Source: Riemerella anatipestifer
GTDB taxonomy: Bacteria; Bacteroidota; Bacteroidia; Flavobacteriales; Weeksellaceae
Assembly (NCBI RefSeq): GCF_035666175.1
Contig: NZ_CP142016.1
Coordinates: 1,178,001 to 1,242,000, forward strand
Direction of reading: 5' to 3'
Length of the DNA: 64,000 nt
Numbering within the stretch: position 1 is the stretch's first letter; every line of letters starts with the position of its first letter. Positions 27,535 to 37,120 of this stretch are shown here, piece after piece. The notes under the pieces were generated by a model that was not told the origin of the DNA, made no database searches, and worked only from the letters and a program-made list of their open reading frames with translations. A program made the translations under genes and the position numbers.

Positions 27535-29424
27535 TTACTCTAAATGCATATTAAAATACCACTTCTGAAAGCAGTAAAGCGTCCAAACACGGAATGTATT
27601 ATCTTCTATTTCATTTAAATGATTGTAAACCAATTTTTGGATTTCTAGAACATTAAAAAGACCTTGTTTCTCCAATTTTTCTGTTACTACGTAAGACATT
27701 AATTCCTCTTTAAGTGTAGATTTTAACCAATCCCCAACAGGTACTCCAAAACCTTTCTTTGATTTCTCTAAAAAACCTTCTGGAAATTTATCCTCAAAAG
27801 CCTTCTTTAGTATATACTTTTTATTATTCCCATTAAGCAAATAATGCTCTGGAAGAGTGTGAGAATAATCCCAAAGTTTTTTATTTAAAAAGGGCGCCCT
27901 ACATTCCAACGAAGTCAACATACTTGTCCGATCCACTTTTACAATCATATCTCCTTCCAAACTTATCATTCTATCCACATTACGAAAATCGTTAAGTGTT
28001 TTAGGATTAGGTATTCTCTCTTTGTAAAGACTCAAAGCATCTTTTACTAACCATTCTTTCCTAAGAAAACGTGATAGTTCAGGCTCTTGAAAACCTAACT
28101 TAACCATATTATAGTAAAACTCTCCCCCGTAGTCAATGGCATTAACTGCTTTTCGCACTTTAAATTTCAATCCCCGCTGATCCTCTTTTTGTTTAGTTAA
28201 AAAGTCTGACACTTTTTTTATCGTACAATGCAAAGCCTTTGGCACTATTTGCGTATATCTTTCATTTATTTTTCCTATAAGATATTTGTTATATCCTCCA
28301 AAGACTTCATCTCCTCCATCTCCTGTCAGAGCTACTTTTACATATTCACTAGTTTTTTTTGCCACAAAAAAACTAGGCAATGCAGAAGAGTCAGCAAACG
28401 GCTCGTCAAAATTCTGTAGTACAGAAGTTATTTCGTCTTCTAAATCTTGTTCTTTAAGTATAAATTGATGATGTGTAGAGCCTATCTGCTTAGCTACAAT
28501 TTTTGATTTATCCGACTCGTCAAACGATTTTTTATCATAGCCAATAGAAAAAGTATTAATCTTTTGCCCCATTTCTTCAGCTAAACAAACCGTTACAATA
28601 GAAGAATCTACTCCACCAGACAAAAAAGTACCTATGGGAACATCAGAAATACTTCTAGAAAGAACACTTTCCTTTACCAAATCCCTCAATTCCTTCTTAG
28701 CATCATCAAATGAAATCTCTCTCTTATCAAATTTACCTTCAATATGTATTTTTTCTAATCTAAATTCATTCGCAACCAAATCATACTCTATAAAGTGATT
28801 GGGTTCTAACTTATAGACTCCCTCATAAATTGTAAAAGGTGCGGGTATATAAGTCAACTGAAAGTAAAGATTTAATCCTTCTTTAGAAATAACTCGTTCT
28901 TCTTCTGAAACCGACATTAAAGATTTTAACTCCGAACACCAAATAAGTCCTCCCTTTGAATTCTGATAATATAGGGGTTTCTCCCCAAAGAAGTCCCTTG
29001 CTATAAATACTTTATTAATAGACTTATCATAAATAGAGAAAGCAAACATTCCGTCTAACATTTTGAATGCCTCTTTCCCATAAACTTCATATAACCTTAG
29101 TATAACTTCGGTGTCAGAATTGGTTTTAAAGGTTTTTCCTACGGATAAAAGCTGCTTTCTTAAACTTTGATAATTATAAATTTCACCATTAAAAACGATA
29201 ACCTTAGTTCCATCCTCTGAAAAAATAGGTTGCTTACCACTAGACAAGTCAATAATAGAAAGCCTACGCATAGCAAACCCTATAACATTTTGCTCTTTTT
29301 GCTCTACAAAGAACCCATCTTCATCTGGTCCACGATGAAAAATTCTTTGATTCATTATTTCCAGCTTCTTTATCGCTGAATCAGAATTTATATCTTTTAA
29401 AATAAGTCCATTAATACCGCACAT
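27535..29424 (-). CDS. asnB: Asparagine synthetase B-like amidotransferase
   Basis: A class-II glutamine amidotransferase of 629 residues. The ATG at 29424 makes Cys2 (MCGINGLI) the glutaminase nucleophile. The synthetase domain has the PP-loop SGGVDSSIV near residue 265 and LTGDGGDEVFGGYNKY. Homologues within O-antigen loci, such as WbpS and WbtH, amidate hexuronic acids. Since this locus encodes a UDP-HexNAc dehydrogenase, amidation of GalNAcA is more plausible than free asparagine synthesis. Free AsnB activity remains possible. Confidence 0.9.
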   Translation of the reverse strand: MCGINGLILKDINSDSAIKKLEIMNQRIFHRGPDEDGFFVEQKEQNVIGFAMRRLSIIDLSSGKQPIFSEDGTKVIVFNGEIYNYQSLRKQLLSVGKTFKTNSDTEVILRLYEVYGKEAFKMLDGMFAFSIYDKSINKVFIARDFFGEKPLYYQNSKGGLIWCSELKSLMSVSEEERVISKEGLNLYFQLTYIPAPFTIYEGVYKLEPNHFIEYDLVANEFRLEKIHIEGKFDKREISFDDAKKELRDLVKESVLSRSISDVPIGTFLSGGVDSSIVTVCLAEEMGQKINTFSIGYDKKSFDESDKSKIVAKQIGSTHHQFILKEQDLEDEITSVLQNFDEPFADSSALPSFFVAKKTSEYVKVALTGDGGDEVFGGYNKYLIGKINERYTQIVPKALHCTIKKVSDFLTKQKEDQRGLKFKVRKAVNAIDYGGEFYYNMVKLGFQEPELSRFLRKEWLVKDALSLYKERIPNPKTLNDFRNVDRMISLEGDMIVKVDRTSMLTSLECRAPFLNKKLWDYSHTLPEHYLLNGNNKKYILKKAFEDKFPEGFLEKSKKGFGVPVGDWLKSTLKEELMSYVVTEKLEKQGLFNVLEIQKLVYNHLNEIEDNTFRVWTLYCFQKWYFNMHLE

Positions 29425-29481
29425 CAATATTTTTTTTCAAAATTACAACTATTATCTTAATAATTAAAAAATTATATAATA

Positions 29482-30528
29482 CTACTGCACTGGTTTGGAA
29501 GATTTAGAATACAAGATTACCCCAATGAAAATAAATGGTAAAATCATTACTTTCATTCTATTAGCTAATCCCAAATTATATATGTATACTGATATAATAA
29601 TCCAAATAGCTACTCCAAGCGTTATGAATAAATTATTTTTCCGTTTTGCTCTAATAATATAAAAACCTAATATAAAAACAGTGTAAATGAGAAGTATTAG
29701 ATTTTCCATGGACGCTAAATTCTGTGTGTAGCCTTTTGCATCAAAAAATAATGGACGATACATTAGCATTAAAAAACGTTCGTAAAAATAGGTTTCACCT
29801 AATCTGATAGGACTATGCCCCAAGCCATTACGCAGAAAGTTAAATTGTCCAAAACTGGTTACAAATTCCAATAAATTTTGAAGTGGAGATATCTTGAAGT
29901 GAAAAAAAATCAAAGCACAAAATATCAACATGAACACAAATATTAGAAGTGAAATTTTTTGTTTTGTACTAAGATAATAATAATACCCACGGTGATAAAA
30001 CAGAGTTACAATTAGAATAACTATTGCTATATGTGGGCGAATAAACATGAGGGCTAGAAATAAAAACTGTAACCTAAATTTTTCTTTTTTTATTGAAAAA
30101 ACTAAACCACAAATGAGAAAGAAGAAAACAGAATCTTTACTAATAAAACAAGTCCAATAATGTATAGATGGCAATAAAAATAAAAGTAATACGCTCAAGT
30201 ATGATAAAGAATTATTACAAGTTTCCTCTTTGACTACGAGATATAAAAAATAATATCCTGCCAGAGAAATAAATGAGAAAAAAAGGGTCAAAACTTCGTA
30301 AGTTATGCCAAATTTCACAGGGATTGAGAGAGCAGCTGCTAAAATTGTAATCCCCCAGTCTCCTCCTTTTTGAAATTCAGCTCCTGCTAACTTAAAAATT
30401 CTATGTGAATCTAAATGTCCAAAATTATCAGGACTATTTAAAACTAAGCCTAAAATTATTAAATGGAATAAAATACAACATCCAAAAACAATCTTATAAA
30501 AACTTTCTCCCTTTACTTCTGTTTGCAT
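29482..30528 (-). CDS. Polytopic membrane protein, possibly Wzy-like or GT-C
   Basis: A 348-residue, extremely hydrophobic protein with about ten transmembrane segments and short polar loops. I do not recognise a specific family. The motif CFISKDSVFFFLICG and the position among glycosyltransferases fit either an EpsG/Wzy-like polymerase or a polyprenyl-linked GT-C transferase. Its base composition is very AT-rich, like the rest of 29.4-37.1 kb, typical of a serotype-specific exchanged block. It ends 1 bp before the next start. Confidence 0.7.
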   Translation of the reverse strand: MQTEVKGESFYKIVFGCCILFHLIILGLVLNSPDNFGHLDSHRIFKLAGAEFQKGGDWGITILAAALSIPVKFGITYEVLTLFFSFISLAGYYFLYLVVKEETCNNSLSYLSVLLLFLLPSIHYWTCFISKDSVFFFLICGLVFSIKKEKFRLQFLFLALMFIRPHIAIVILIVTLFYHRGYYYYLSTKQKISLLIFVFMLIFCALIFFHFKISPLQNLLEFVTSFGQFNFLRNGLGHSPIRLGETYFYERFLMLMYRPLFFDAKGYTQNLASMENLILLIYTVFILGFYIIRAKRKNNLFITLGVAIWIIISVYIYNLGLANRMKVMILPFIFIGVILYSKSSKPVQ

Positions 30529-31575
30529 CTAAAGTTTACTTTTTATCATATCTGCATATCTCTCCCCCCATATTTGATATGAATAGTATTCCTCAACACG
30601 CAATCTACCCTTAACTCCCATTTCCTCAGCGATTAATGGATTTTCAAGCAAGAATCTAAGGTACTTTTTCCATTCAAACAAATCATTAGCTATAAAACCG
30701 CAATCTTGAGTTATAATTTCCTCATTTGCTGGCAATTTAGAGGCTACTACAGGAATACCACTAGCCAAATATTGTATTAATTTAAACCCACATTTCCCTT
30801 TCTCCCATTCGGTTTCTTCTAAAGGCATAATCCCAATTGTACTCTCTGCTAAAAGTCGATTTTCGGACTCTGCACTCCAAGAAATATATTCAACATTTAT
30901 ACGAGAATCTAGCTTAATTTCCCCTCCTATAATTCTTAAAACAAAATCTATATCGCTTGACAACTCAACAAAAATAGGCTCAAGCAATTTTAAATATTTC
31001 ACAGTAGATGGTGAACCTATCCAAACTATTGTCTTCGTTTTTGAAATTATATTATGAATCGGATATTTATCTAAATCAATCACCGTAGGCAAATAAATTA
31101 AATTCCCCTCCTTAAACTTAGTAAAGTACCACCTATTTCCAACAGTAGTAAATTTAGAGTGTTTAACCAACTCAGATATTTTGTTTCCTAAAATTTTATT
31201 TTTAAGTCTAGAAGATTGATAAGATGCTGCGACATGATCATCAAAATCTAATGCATAAGGTTTATGATTTAGAAAAAGCTTTTCTAGCCATAAAGGCAAA
31301 AAAGGAAACATATCCTTTTCAATAATAAAAGCATCATACCGTCTATAATTTTTTAAAAGAAATATTATACGTTTTAAGACAGCTAATAATTGTAAAAAAA
31401 ATAAATAAAAACTTCTATTATTATATATTTTTTTGATATAATCGTCGTCAAAAAGTGGCTTAAACTCTATATCTAAACCTACCTTTTGAAAATATGGATA
31501 ATAATTATAAAAACGGTATCTAGAGCTTGGACCCGCTACACCATATTTGGACAAGAGAAGTATCTTTTTTTTCAT
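30529..31575 (-). CDS. Glycosyltransferase, GT4-like
   Basis: A 348-residue GT-B-type transferase. KYGVAGPSSRYRFYNYYPYF begins the N-terminal domain and YALDFDDHVAAS is a mid-protein acidic motif. TIVWIGSPSTVKYL and CGFKLIQYLASGIPVVASK mark the donor-binding C-terminal domain. It is sandwiched without gaps between a polytopic membrane protein and a GT2 gene. Donor and linkage are unknown. Confidence 0.85.
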   Translation of the reverse strand: MKKKILLLSKYGVAGPSSRYRFYNYYPYFQKVGLDIEFKPLFDDDYIKKIYNNRSFYLFFLQLLAVLKRIIFLLKNYRRYDAFIIEKDMFPFLPLWLEKLFLNHKPYALDFDDHVAASYQSSRLKNKILGNKISELVKHSKFTTVGNRWYFTKFKEGNLIYLPTVIDLDKYPIHNIISKTKTIVWIGSPSTVKYLKLLEPIFVELSSDIDFVLRIIGGEIKLDSRINVEYISWSAESENRLLAESTIGIMPLEETEWEKGKCGFKLIQYLASGIPVVASKLPANEEIITQDCGFIANDLFEWKKYLRFLLENPLIAEEMGVKGRLRVEEYYSYQIWGERYADMIKSKL

Positions 31576-31586
31576 TCAACGCAGTA

Positions 31587-32459
31587 TTAATTATTCAACC
31601 ATAGTAATACTTTTTCTTTCATTCTAAGTGGAATATTATTAGAATACATTAACTTCCATTTAGACCACCTAGATTTTTCATTATTCACCATATCAAAATA
31701 CAGTTTAAATCTACTTTTTTTATCTGGATATAGATTGACAAGAATCTCTATCAATTTCTTATCTGGTTCCAAATAAAATTTTTGTTTTAGATTAAGTCGT
31801 TTCAACTTATCTATGAATGTATTACTTCCAATAAGATTTGCACCATGCTGCCTATACCACATTGTAGGTTGTGGTATATAAACTCTTTCTCCAAATAATT
31901 CTGCCATAAAATGAATATACCTATCATGGATATAAATATTATTTGGGAATGGTAAAATCTTATTTTTTAAAGACTTATTAATCATGGACGAAGCTCCCTG
32001 TACAAAGTAGTGAAAATAAGAGTTTTCTATTCTTTTATTAGAGGCAGGATTATCATCTAAAAACAACCCTCTTTCATTTAAATCGCCATCGGTTACCATA
32101 CAGTTTGAGTGTAATAAGGTAGGTGTATCTGTAGGTTTATAATAGCTGAGAAATGTTTTAATTTTATCCTCATACCAAACATCATCTTGATCTGCAAGAA
32201 AAATTAAATCCCCACTACATTTTGTTAATAGATACTCTACATTTTTGACGAGCCCAAGGTTATTATTTAAATCTTGATATAGAATAACATTCGGATATTT
32301 ATTAGAAAAACTCTTGATAATATTTACCGTATCATCCTTACTCCCATCATCTCTGAGATGTATAGTAATATTTTCATAAGGCTGTTGTAATATACTTTCA
32401 ATTTGCTGAGCTATATGTTCAGACCCATTGTAAGTAGGAATAATAACATCTATTTTCAT
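31587..32459 (-). CDS. Glycosyltransferase family 2, rhamnosyltransferase-like
   Basis: A 290-residue GT-A enzyme with MKIDVIIPTYNGSEHIAQQI at the start, LRDDGSKDDT as the first acidic motif and FLADQDDVWY containing the metal-binding DxD. This FLADQDDVW pattern is frequent in bacterial alpha-1,3-rhamnosyltransferases, which suits the RmlABC genes in the locus, though that assignment is an inference. It overlaps the beta-helix lipoprotein gene by 4 bp. Confidence 0.9.
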   Translation of the reverse strand: MKIDVIIPTYNGSEHIAQQIESILQQPYENITIHLRDDGSKDDTVNIIKSFSNKYPNVILYQDLNNNLGLVKNVEYLLTKCSGDLIFLADQDDVWYEDKIKTFLSYYKPTDTPTLLHSNCMVTDGDLNERGLFLDDNPASNKRIENSYFHYFVQGASSMINKSLKNKILPFPNNIYIHDRYIHFMAELFGERVYIPQPTMWYRQHGANLIGSNTFIDKLKRLNLKQKFYLEPDKKLIEILVNLYPDKKSRFKLYFDMVNNEKSRWSKWKLMYSNNIPLRMKEKVLLWLNN

Positions 32460-33592
32460 TTTACATCAATCTTAAGATTTTCACCCAAATTTTTCATTTG
32501 AGACTGAAGCATAAAAACATCCTTTTTCGTAGATTTAAAATTAACTTTAATATTTGTGTTTTTATTTTCATCATAGGAGAGAAATTCAGCTCTAGAAAGC
32601 CCCCTAAATTGGAAATCTTCAATATTAATTTTCCCTTTTGGTTGCTGTATGTTACTATTATCACTAGCAAATCTTAAGCTTATCCCAAGATAACCTGTAT
32701 CTACCTTTATGTTTTTGATATTTATCTGTCCAATATCATAGGTTTTACCTGATAAATTTTCTAAAACAGCTAAAAAACCATGTGTTTCGTTGTTAAATAA
32801 AACAAGATTTTTAAAATTTAAATTATAAATAACATCTGTATTCTTGTCTGGCTCTATATCAATACCTGCGTGAGGTGGTGTTCCAGATGTATTAGCTGCA
32901 CAAAATTTATCAACTAACAAGTTCTGTGCTGTAATAATAGACATCCCATTTCTACGATTATTATTAACATGAGATTTAACTACTTTAATACTATCATTTA
33001 ATACGCTACCGGTTACAGGAGAAATTCCTAAGTATATGCCATCTCCCCAACAATCATTAACCCTAGCTCCATAGACAAGGATATTTTTGGCTCCCCTTAT
33101 AGATATTCCCATACCCCATTCTCCTCCATTTCCTAAATGAGTTTTTCGATCTCCTATAATGTTTGGAAAGTAAATTGAAACATTTTCTGCATCATGAATT
33201 CTTAAAATTTCATACTGCCCCTTATCACTAGCCTTTAAAATTAATTTAGAATTAGGATTAAAATAGATTTTCCTATTAGAAGGTATAGACAATCCTCTAT
33301 CATTTATCAAAATTGGAAAATTTGGAAAAATAACATGACTATACTTATCAATAGCATTTTGTATTTGTTCTGTATAATCTACATCTCCTCTTGTTGAATA
33401 ATTTTTAGGGAGTGCTCTAACCAAATTATACGGATTTAATATAGTTTTTCTTACACTGTCTCTTTCTGCTCTAGATATAAATACCATTTCCTCATAATTT
33501 TTGGGAAGATACTTATATGTGAATTTCTGACAGCTACTGAGAGAAACAGTGCAAAATATTACCAAAATTGTATACAGATTAGATTTTAACAT
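32456..33592 (-). CDS. Right-handed beta-helix lipoprotein (pectate lyase / GH28-like fold)
   Basis: A 378-residue exported lipoprotein. The signal ends LSSCQ, a lipobox with the acylated cysteine at about residue 21. The body shows the Asn/Gly-rich, short beta-strand rhythm of parallel beta-helices (YGARVNDCWGDGIYLG, then HVNNNRRNGMSII). Such folds occur in polysaccharide lyases, hydrolases and alginate epimerases. Being encoded within the biosynthetic locus, it may trim or modify the polymer in the periplasm. No catalytic residues can be assigned. Confidence 0.78.
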   Translation of the reverse strand: MLKSNLYTILVIFCTVSLSSCQKFTYKYLPKNYEEMVFISRAERDSVRKTILNPYNLVRALPKNYSTRGDVDYTEQIQNAIDKYSHVIFPNFPILINDRGLSIPSNRKIYFNPNSKLILKASDKGQYEILRIHDAENVSIYFPNIIGDRKTHLGNGGEWGMGISIRGAKNILVYGARVNDCWGDGIYLGISPVTGSVLNDSIKVVKSHVNNNRRNGMSIITAQNLLVDKFCAANTSGTPPHAGIDIEPDKNTDVIYNLNFKNLVLFNNETHGFLAVLENLSGKTYDIGQINIKNIKVDTGYLGISLRFASDNSNIQQPKGKINIEDFQFRGLSRAEFLSYDENKNTNIKVNFKSTKKDVFMLQSQMKNLGENLKIDVK

Positions 33593-33620
33593 AAGTAGTT
33601 TAAATTTGAGGTAAAAAATG

Positions 33621-34721
33621 TTATCTAAATATTAAATTGCTATTAAATGTTTTCTCAATTACATCAAAGTACTCTCCTTCATTCAATGATAAAAATATTA
33701 AATAAAAACTAACTCCTCCCCATAAATACAACATAAATTTCATTAAGAACACTCTTAATTTATCTTGCTTTGTTTCCCGTCTATAAAAAAATATTACGGA
33801 CAAGTAGATATAGGATAGTAAGCTTAAATTCATAGTTATCCTAGAAAAATCTCTTATAAAATATTGTGCTAAGATAAGGTAGTTTGCGTATTGTACCAAT
33901 TGAATAAATATTGGGAGGTATTTCTTATAAGACTCATTCACTCTACTTTCCCATAGATAAAACTTATTATAATAATGCCATAGTATAAAATTATTGATAA
34001 TAAAAAAAGGTATAAAAAGAGCAATAGTCCCTAAATAAGTAGAAGTAGCCTCCAAATAATCACTATATTTAGGATTAATAGCTGTAACCAATGGCTCCGC
34101 TATAGATTTGGGAACAGCCAGTAGTATCAACATCCCAATAATTATGGCAATATTACTTTTTGAAAGCTTGTTAAAAAAGGAAAATTTTCTTACTAAAAAA
34201 AATGGTAATAAAATTAACATAGAAAAATGGCATAATACAGATAAAATATAAAATGCCCAAAAAATTATTTTCCTTTTTTCGTAGTATAAAACAGCAACTA
34301 AGAATACTGATATAGCTAAAAAGTTTCTTATTTGAATTATATTTAAAAAATAAGGAACAATAAAAAAAATGGATAATACGAAAGCTGGCGACGGGGTCGT
34401 TTTTTTTAGAAAAAACAAAAATAATATTAGAGTTAAAGCTGCATATACTCCTAAAAAATATTGAAAATCTTCATTTATGTAATGGACAAACTCAATCAGT
34501 TTGATATGTACCGGTTCTACCGCTAACCTAACATAATCTAAATCTATATTATAAAAATGAATTTCATAATTAAATAAGTCTGGAGTCCAAGTTATAAATG
34601 CCTGTATAATAAAAAAAATACTACCACTCATAATCAAGAAAATATTCTTGATTTTCATCCCTCTACAAAAAAACTCCAACACTCCTAAAAAAAATAACAA
34701 TAATAAATAGTAATAGAACAT
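33621..34721 (-). CDS. EpsG/Wzy-like O-antigen or capsule polymerase
   Basis: A 366-residue polytopic inner-membrane protein with ten or more hydrophobic segments. An early WTPDLFNYEIHF loop and the central IIQIRNFLAISVFLVAVLYYEKRK match the EpsG family, which polymerises repeat units in Wzy-type systems. With the Wzx-like flippase at 35745 and Wza/Wzc it completes a Wzy-dependent pathway. Very AT-rich. Confidence 0.82.
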   Translation of the reverse strand: MFYYYLLLLFFLGVLEFFCRGMKIKNIFLIMSGSIFFIIQAFITWTPDLFNYEIHFYNIDLDYVRLAVEPVHIKLIEFVHYINEDFQYFLGVYAALTLILFLFFLKKTTPSPAFVLSIFFIVPYFLNIIQIRNFLAISVFLVAVLYYEKRKIIFWAFYILSVLCHFSMLILLPFFLVRKFSFFNKLSKSNIAIIIGMLILLAVPKSIAEPLVTAINPKYSDYLEATSTYLGTIALFIPFFIINNFILWHYYNKFYLWESRVNESYKKYLPIFIQLVQYANYLILAQYFIRDFSRITMNLSLLSYIYLSVIFFYRRETKQDKLRVFLMKFMLYLWGGVSFYLIFLSLNEGEYFDVIEKTFNSNLIFR

Positions 34722-34807
34722 ACCTCTAACTTTAACATTTACTATAGATCAATCTATACAAATTTAGAACTTAATCCTCCAATCATAATATTTTTAACAA
34801 AAATCAC

Positions 34808-35770
34808 TTATTTTTTCCTCTTAAAAAGTTCATAGCCCAATCTTACAATTCTCACAGGAATCAAGCATAGTATAAATAAAATCAATATATTAGCATTAGA
34901 AAAAGACTTTATATCTCTCTTTCGTTTCTCAAGTTGCTCCATATTAAGCATAGACTTAGCTCGCATAACTATCAGACTTTTATAGCTAAATATTCCCGTA
35001 TTTAAAGAATGTTGTCTTACAACCTTATCAACATCTTCTTGTCTAAATTTATTAGGGAGATTTATAAGCATATTTTTATAATCATCTATAAAAACACTAA
35101 ACTGATTGCCAGACCAATAACTTTCTTTTTTCCTATTGCCGTATATTATTTTTTTATTAATCCAATATAATTGAATTTTCTTTTTATAGGCAGCCCAAAA
35201 TATTAAAGCCAATTGAGGAAAATTTTTAACTAATTGAATATTTATACATTCTGTGAATAAAGCTCTTCTATTGTAAATTATCGCTCCTGACATAGTTAAA
35301 TGCCATCCTAAATCTAACAGTATGCATTTGGGATCAGTATATATATTATTATTTGGTAGAGGCTCACTACGACTCTCTGCATTAAAACATATAAAATCAT
35401 AGTCCTCATTTTCTATAATTTCAAATATCATAGAAAATGCTTCCTCTCTTATTATCATAGAGTCCCCTATATACCAAATATAGTCTTCTTTTGGTAGAGA
35501 CATAGTAAACAAGCAGTTATGATCATGCCCCAAAGAAGGAGTATTTTTATAATAATAGATATTATCATAGTACTCCTTTTTCAAATAATCAACTATCTCT
35601 TTTGTATCATTATTTGTGCTATCATCAGATATATAAACTGGTATATTATATCTACTTAGTTCATTTATAATCTTTAAAAGATTCTCCTTCAAAATCTCAG
35701 GACGATTGTATGTAGGAATAGCAAGAGCTAACGTTGGTTTGTGCCTATCTATATTTTGATTTTGTGCCAT
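34808..35770 (-). CDS. Glycosyltransferase family 2
   Basis: A 320-residue GT-A transferase. LALAIPTYNRPEILKENLLK opens the fold, YISDDSTNNDT is the first acidic motif and DYIWYIGDSM is in the position of the DxD. A C-terminal hydrophobic segment (about 295-312) may tether it to the membrane. Start taken at the ATG at 35770, reducing the overlap with the flippase gene to 26 bp; the ATG at 35794 is an alternative. Confidence 0.87.
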   Translation of the reverse strand: MAQNQNIDRHKPTLALAIPTYNRPEILKENLLKIINELSRYNIPVYISDDSTNNDTKEIVDYLKKEYYDNIYYYKNTPSLGHDHNCLFTMSLPKEDYIWYIGDSMIIREEAFSMIFEIIENEDYDFICFNAESRSEPLPNNNIYTDPKCILLDLGWHLTMSGAIIYNRRALFTECINIQLVKNFPQLALIFWAAYKKKIQLYWINKKIIYGNRKKESYWSGNQFSVFIDDYKNMLINLPNKFRQEDVDKVVRQHSLNTGIFSYKSLIVMRAKSMLNMEQLEKRKRDIKSFSNANILILFILCLIPVRIVRLGYELFKRKK

Positions 35771-37103
35771 TCTGCCTTTTTGTTTTAAAAACATTATAAA
35801 CCCATGGGAAACCTATCACTACAACAAAAAAAGTATAGCTTATAACAACCCCATCTACACCATACTTGTTACCAAAAAATAAAGTCCCTCCTCCTGTTAA
35901 TATACCTAAAACAATAGAATATATTAACAATGGTTCTTTTTTGTGACATCTTAGGTATAATGCTAAAGAGGATACAACTTGATTAAAGAATGTAGCTATA
36001 GACAATAGAACAAAAAGTTCCATCGATAAAAAGCGGTTAGCGTATGAAATTTTAAAATATCTAAGAAAAGCAACAGCTATAACTACAATGAGTAATCCCA
36101 CTAAAGTAGCCACTAAAGTTTGTATTAAATTTTTTTTAAAAGCTATATCTAACATTTTATATTCTCTTTTAGCAATAAAACTAGAAAACATAGGAACCTT
36201 AGTATTCATCCAACTCATAAAAATTGTTGAAACACCACCTAAGACAGCTATTGTTACTCCCATCTGCCCTGCAACAACAGCTCCACTTGTAGCAAAAACA
36301 ACAGGATTGAATAATTGATATACAAAATAACCGCTAATCCAACTCAATGCTATTTTCCATTGAAGAGGGAAGATTTCTCTTTTGTAACTCACACTCCATT
36401 CACCTCTTTCTTTCCACAGAGCTAAAAAGATATTCTTATTCTTTGATAAGAAAAATAAGAATGGAAAAATTAAAGATGAAATCATCAAAGATATCGCAAC
36501 AGAATAAAGTTTACACCCCATCATCAATAATGCAAAAAGTATAAAAAGCTGAACACTCTTCTGTATTAATCTAATCTGAGCCACATACTTAATCAAATTA
36601 ATTCCTTCCATAAAAGAGAGAAGGGGGGAAAAAAACAAATTAATAGATGTTGCTAATGCAAGTAACATCCATGGAAAAGACCACTGTACCGTACTCTCTC
36701 CTCTGTATTTAGAAAAGAATACATTTCCTATAATGAGTAAAAGACAAAAGAGCAATAGGGAAATAATAACATACCACTTTACACAAAACCTAAATAACGA
36801 CGACAACCTAGACTTATATTGTAAATCTCCTTCTATTTTAAAATCTTTTCCTATTCTAAGATATGCAAATTCATGTGCCACATACTGAGTTACTATACCA
36901 GTAAAACCTAATTCAAAAAAAACTTGTATTGCAACTAGACTGGAGAAGGTATAAAAATACCCTTGCTCTATCTTTGATAAATAGTTTGTTATAAAAAATA
37001 TGGATATTAACCCTCCCCCTCCTTGAATTACCCTACCTAAAACAGTATAAAAAACAGCACCATCTAGACCTATTCGTTCTAATATATTTCTAATTTTTTG
37101 CAT
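35745..37103 (-). CDS. Wzx-like polysaccharide flippase
   Basis: A 452-residue MATE/MOP-superfamily membrane protein with about twelve to fourteen transmembrane helices. The start RVIQGGGGLISIFFITNYLSKIEQGYFYTF region is typical of polysaccharide exporters. It would flip the undecaprenyl-linked repeat unit across the inner membrane before polymerisation. It is the first gene of the AT-rich block after the nucleotide-sugar genes. Gene symbol withheld because only the superfamily is certain. Confidence 0.87.
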   Translation of the reverse strand: MQKIRNILERIGLDGAVFYTVLGRVIQGGGGLISIFFITNYLSKIEQGYFYTFSSLVAIQVFFELGFTGIVTQYVAHEFAYLRIGKDFKIEGDLQYKSRLSSLFRFCVKWYVIISLLLFCLLLIIGNVFFSKYRGESTVQWSFPWMLLALATSINLFFSPLLSFMEGINLIKYVAQIRLIQKSVQLFILFALLMMGCKLYSVAISLMISSLIFPFLFFLSKNKNIFLALWKERGEWSVSYKREIFPLQWKIALSWISGYFVYQLFNPVVFATSGAVVAGQMGVTIAVLGGVSTIFMSWMNTKVPMFSSFIAKREYKMLDIAFKKNLIQTLVATLVGLLIVVIAVAFLRYFKISYANRFLSMELFVLLSIATFFNQVVSSLALYLRCHKKEPLLIYSIVLGILTGGGTLFFGNKYGVDGVVISYTFFVVVIGFPWVYNVFKTKRQNGTKSKYR

Positions 37104-37120
37104 TCAGGGCTGTTCTTATG

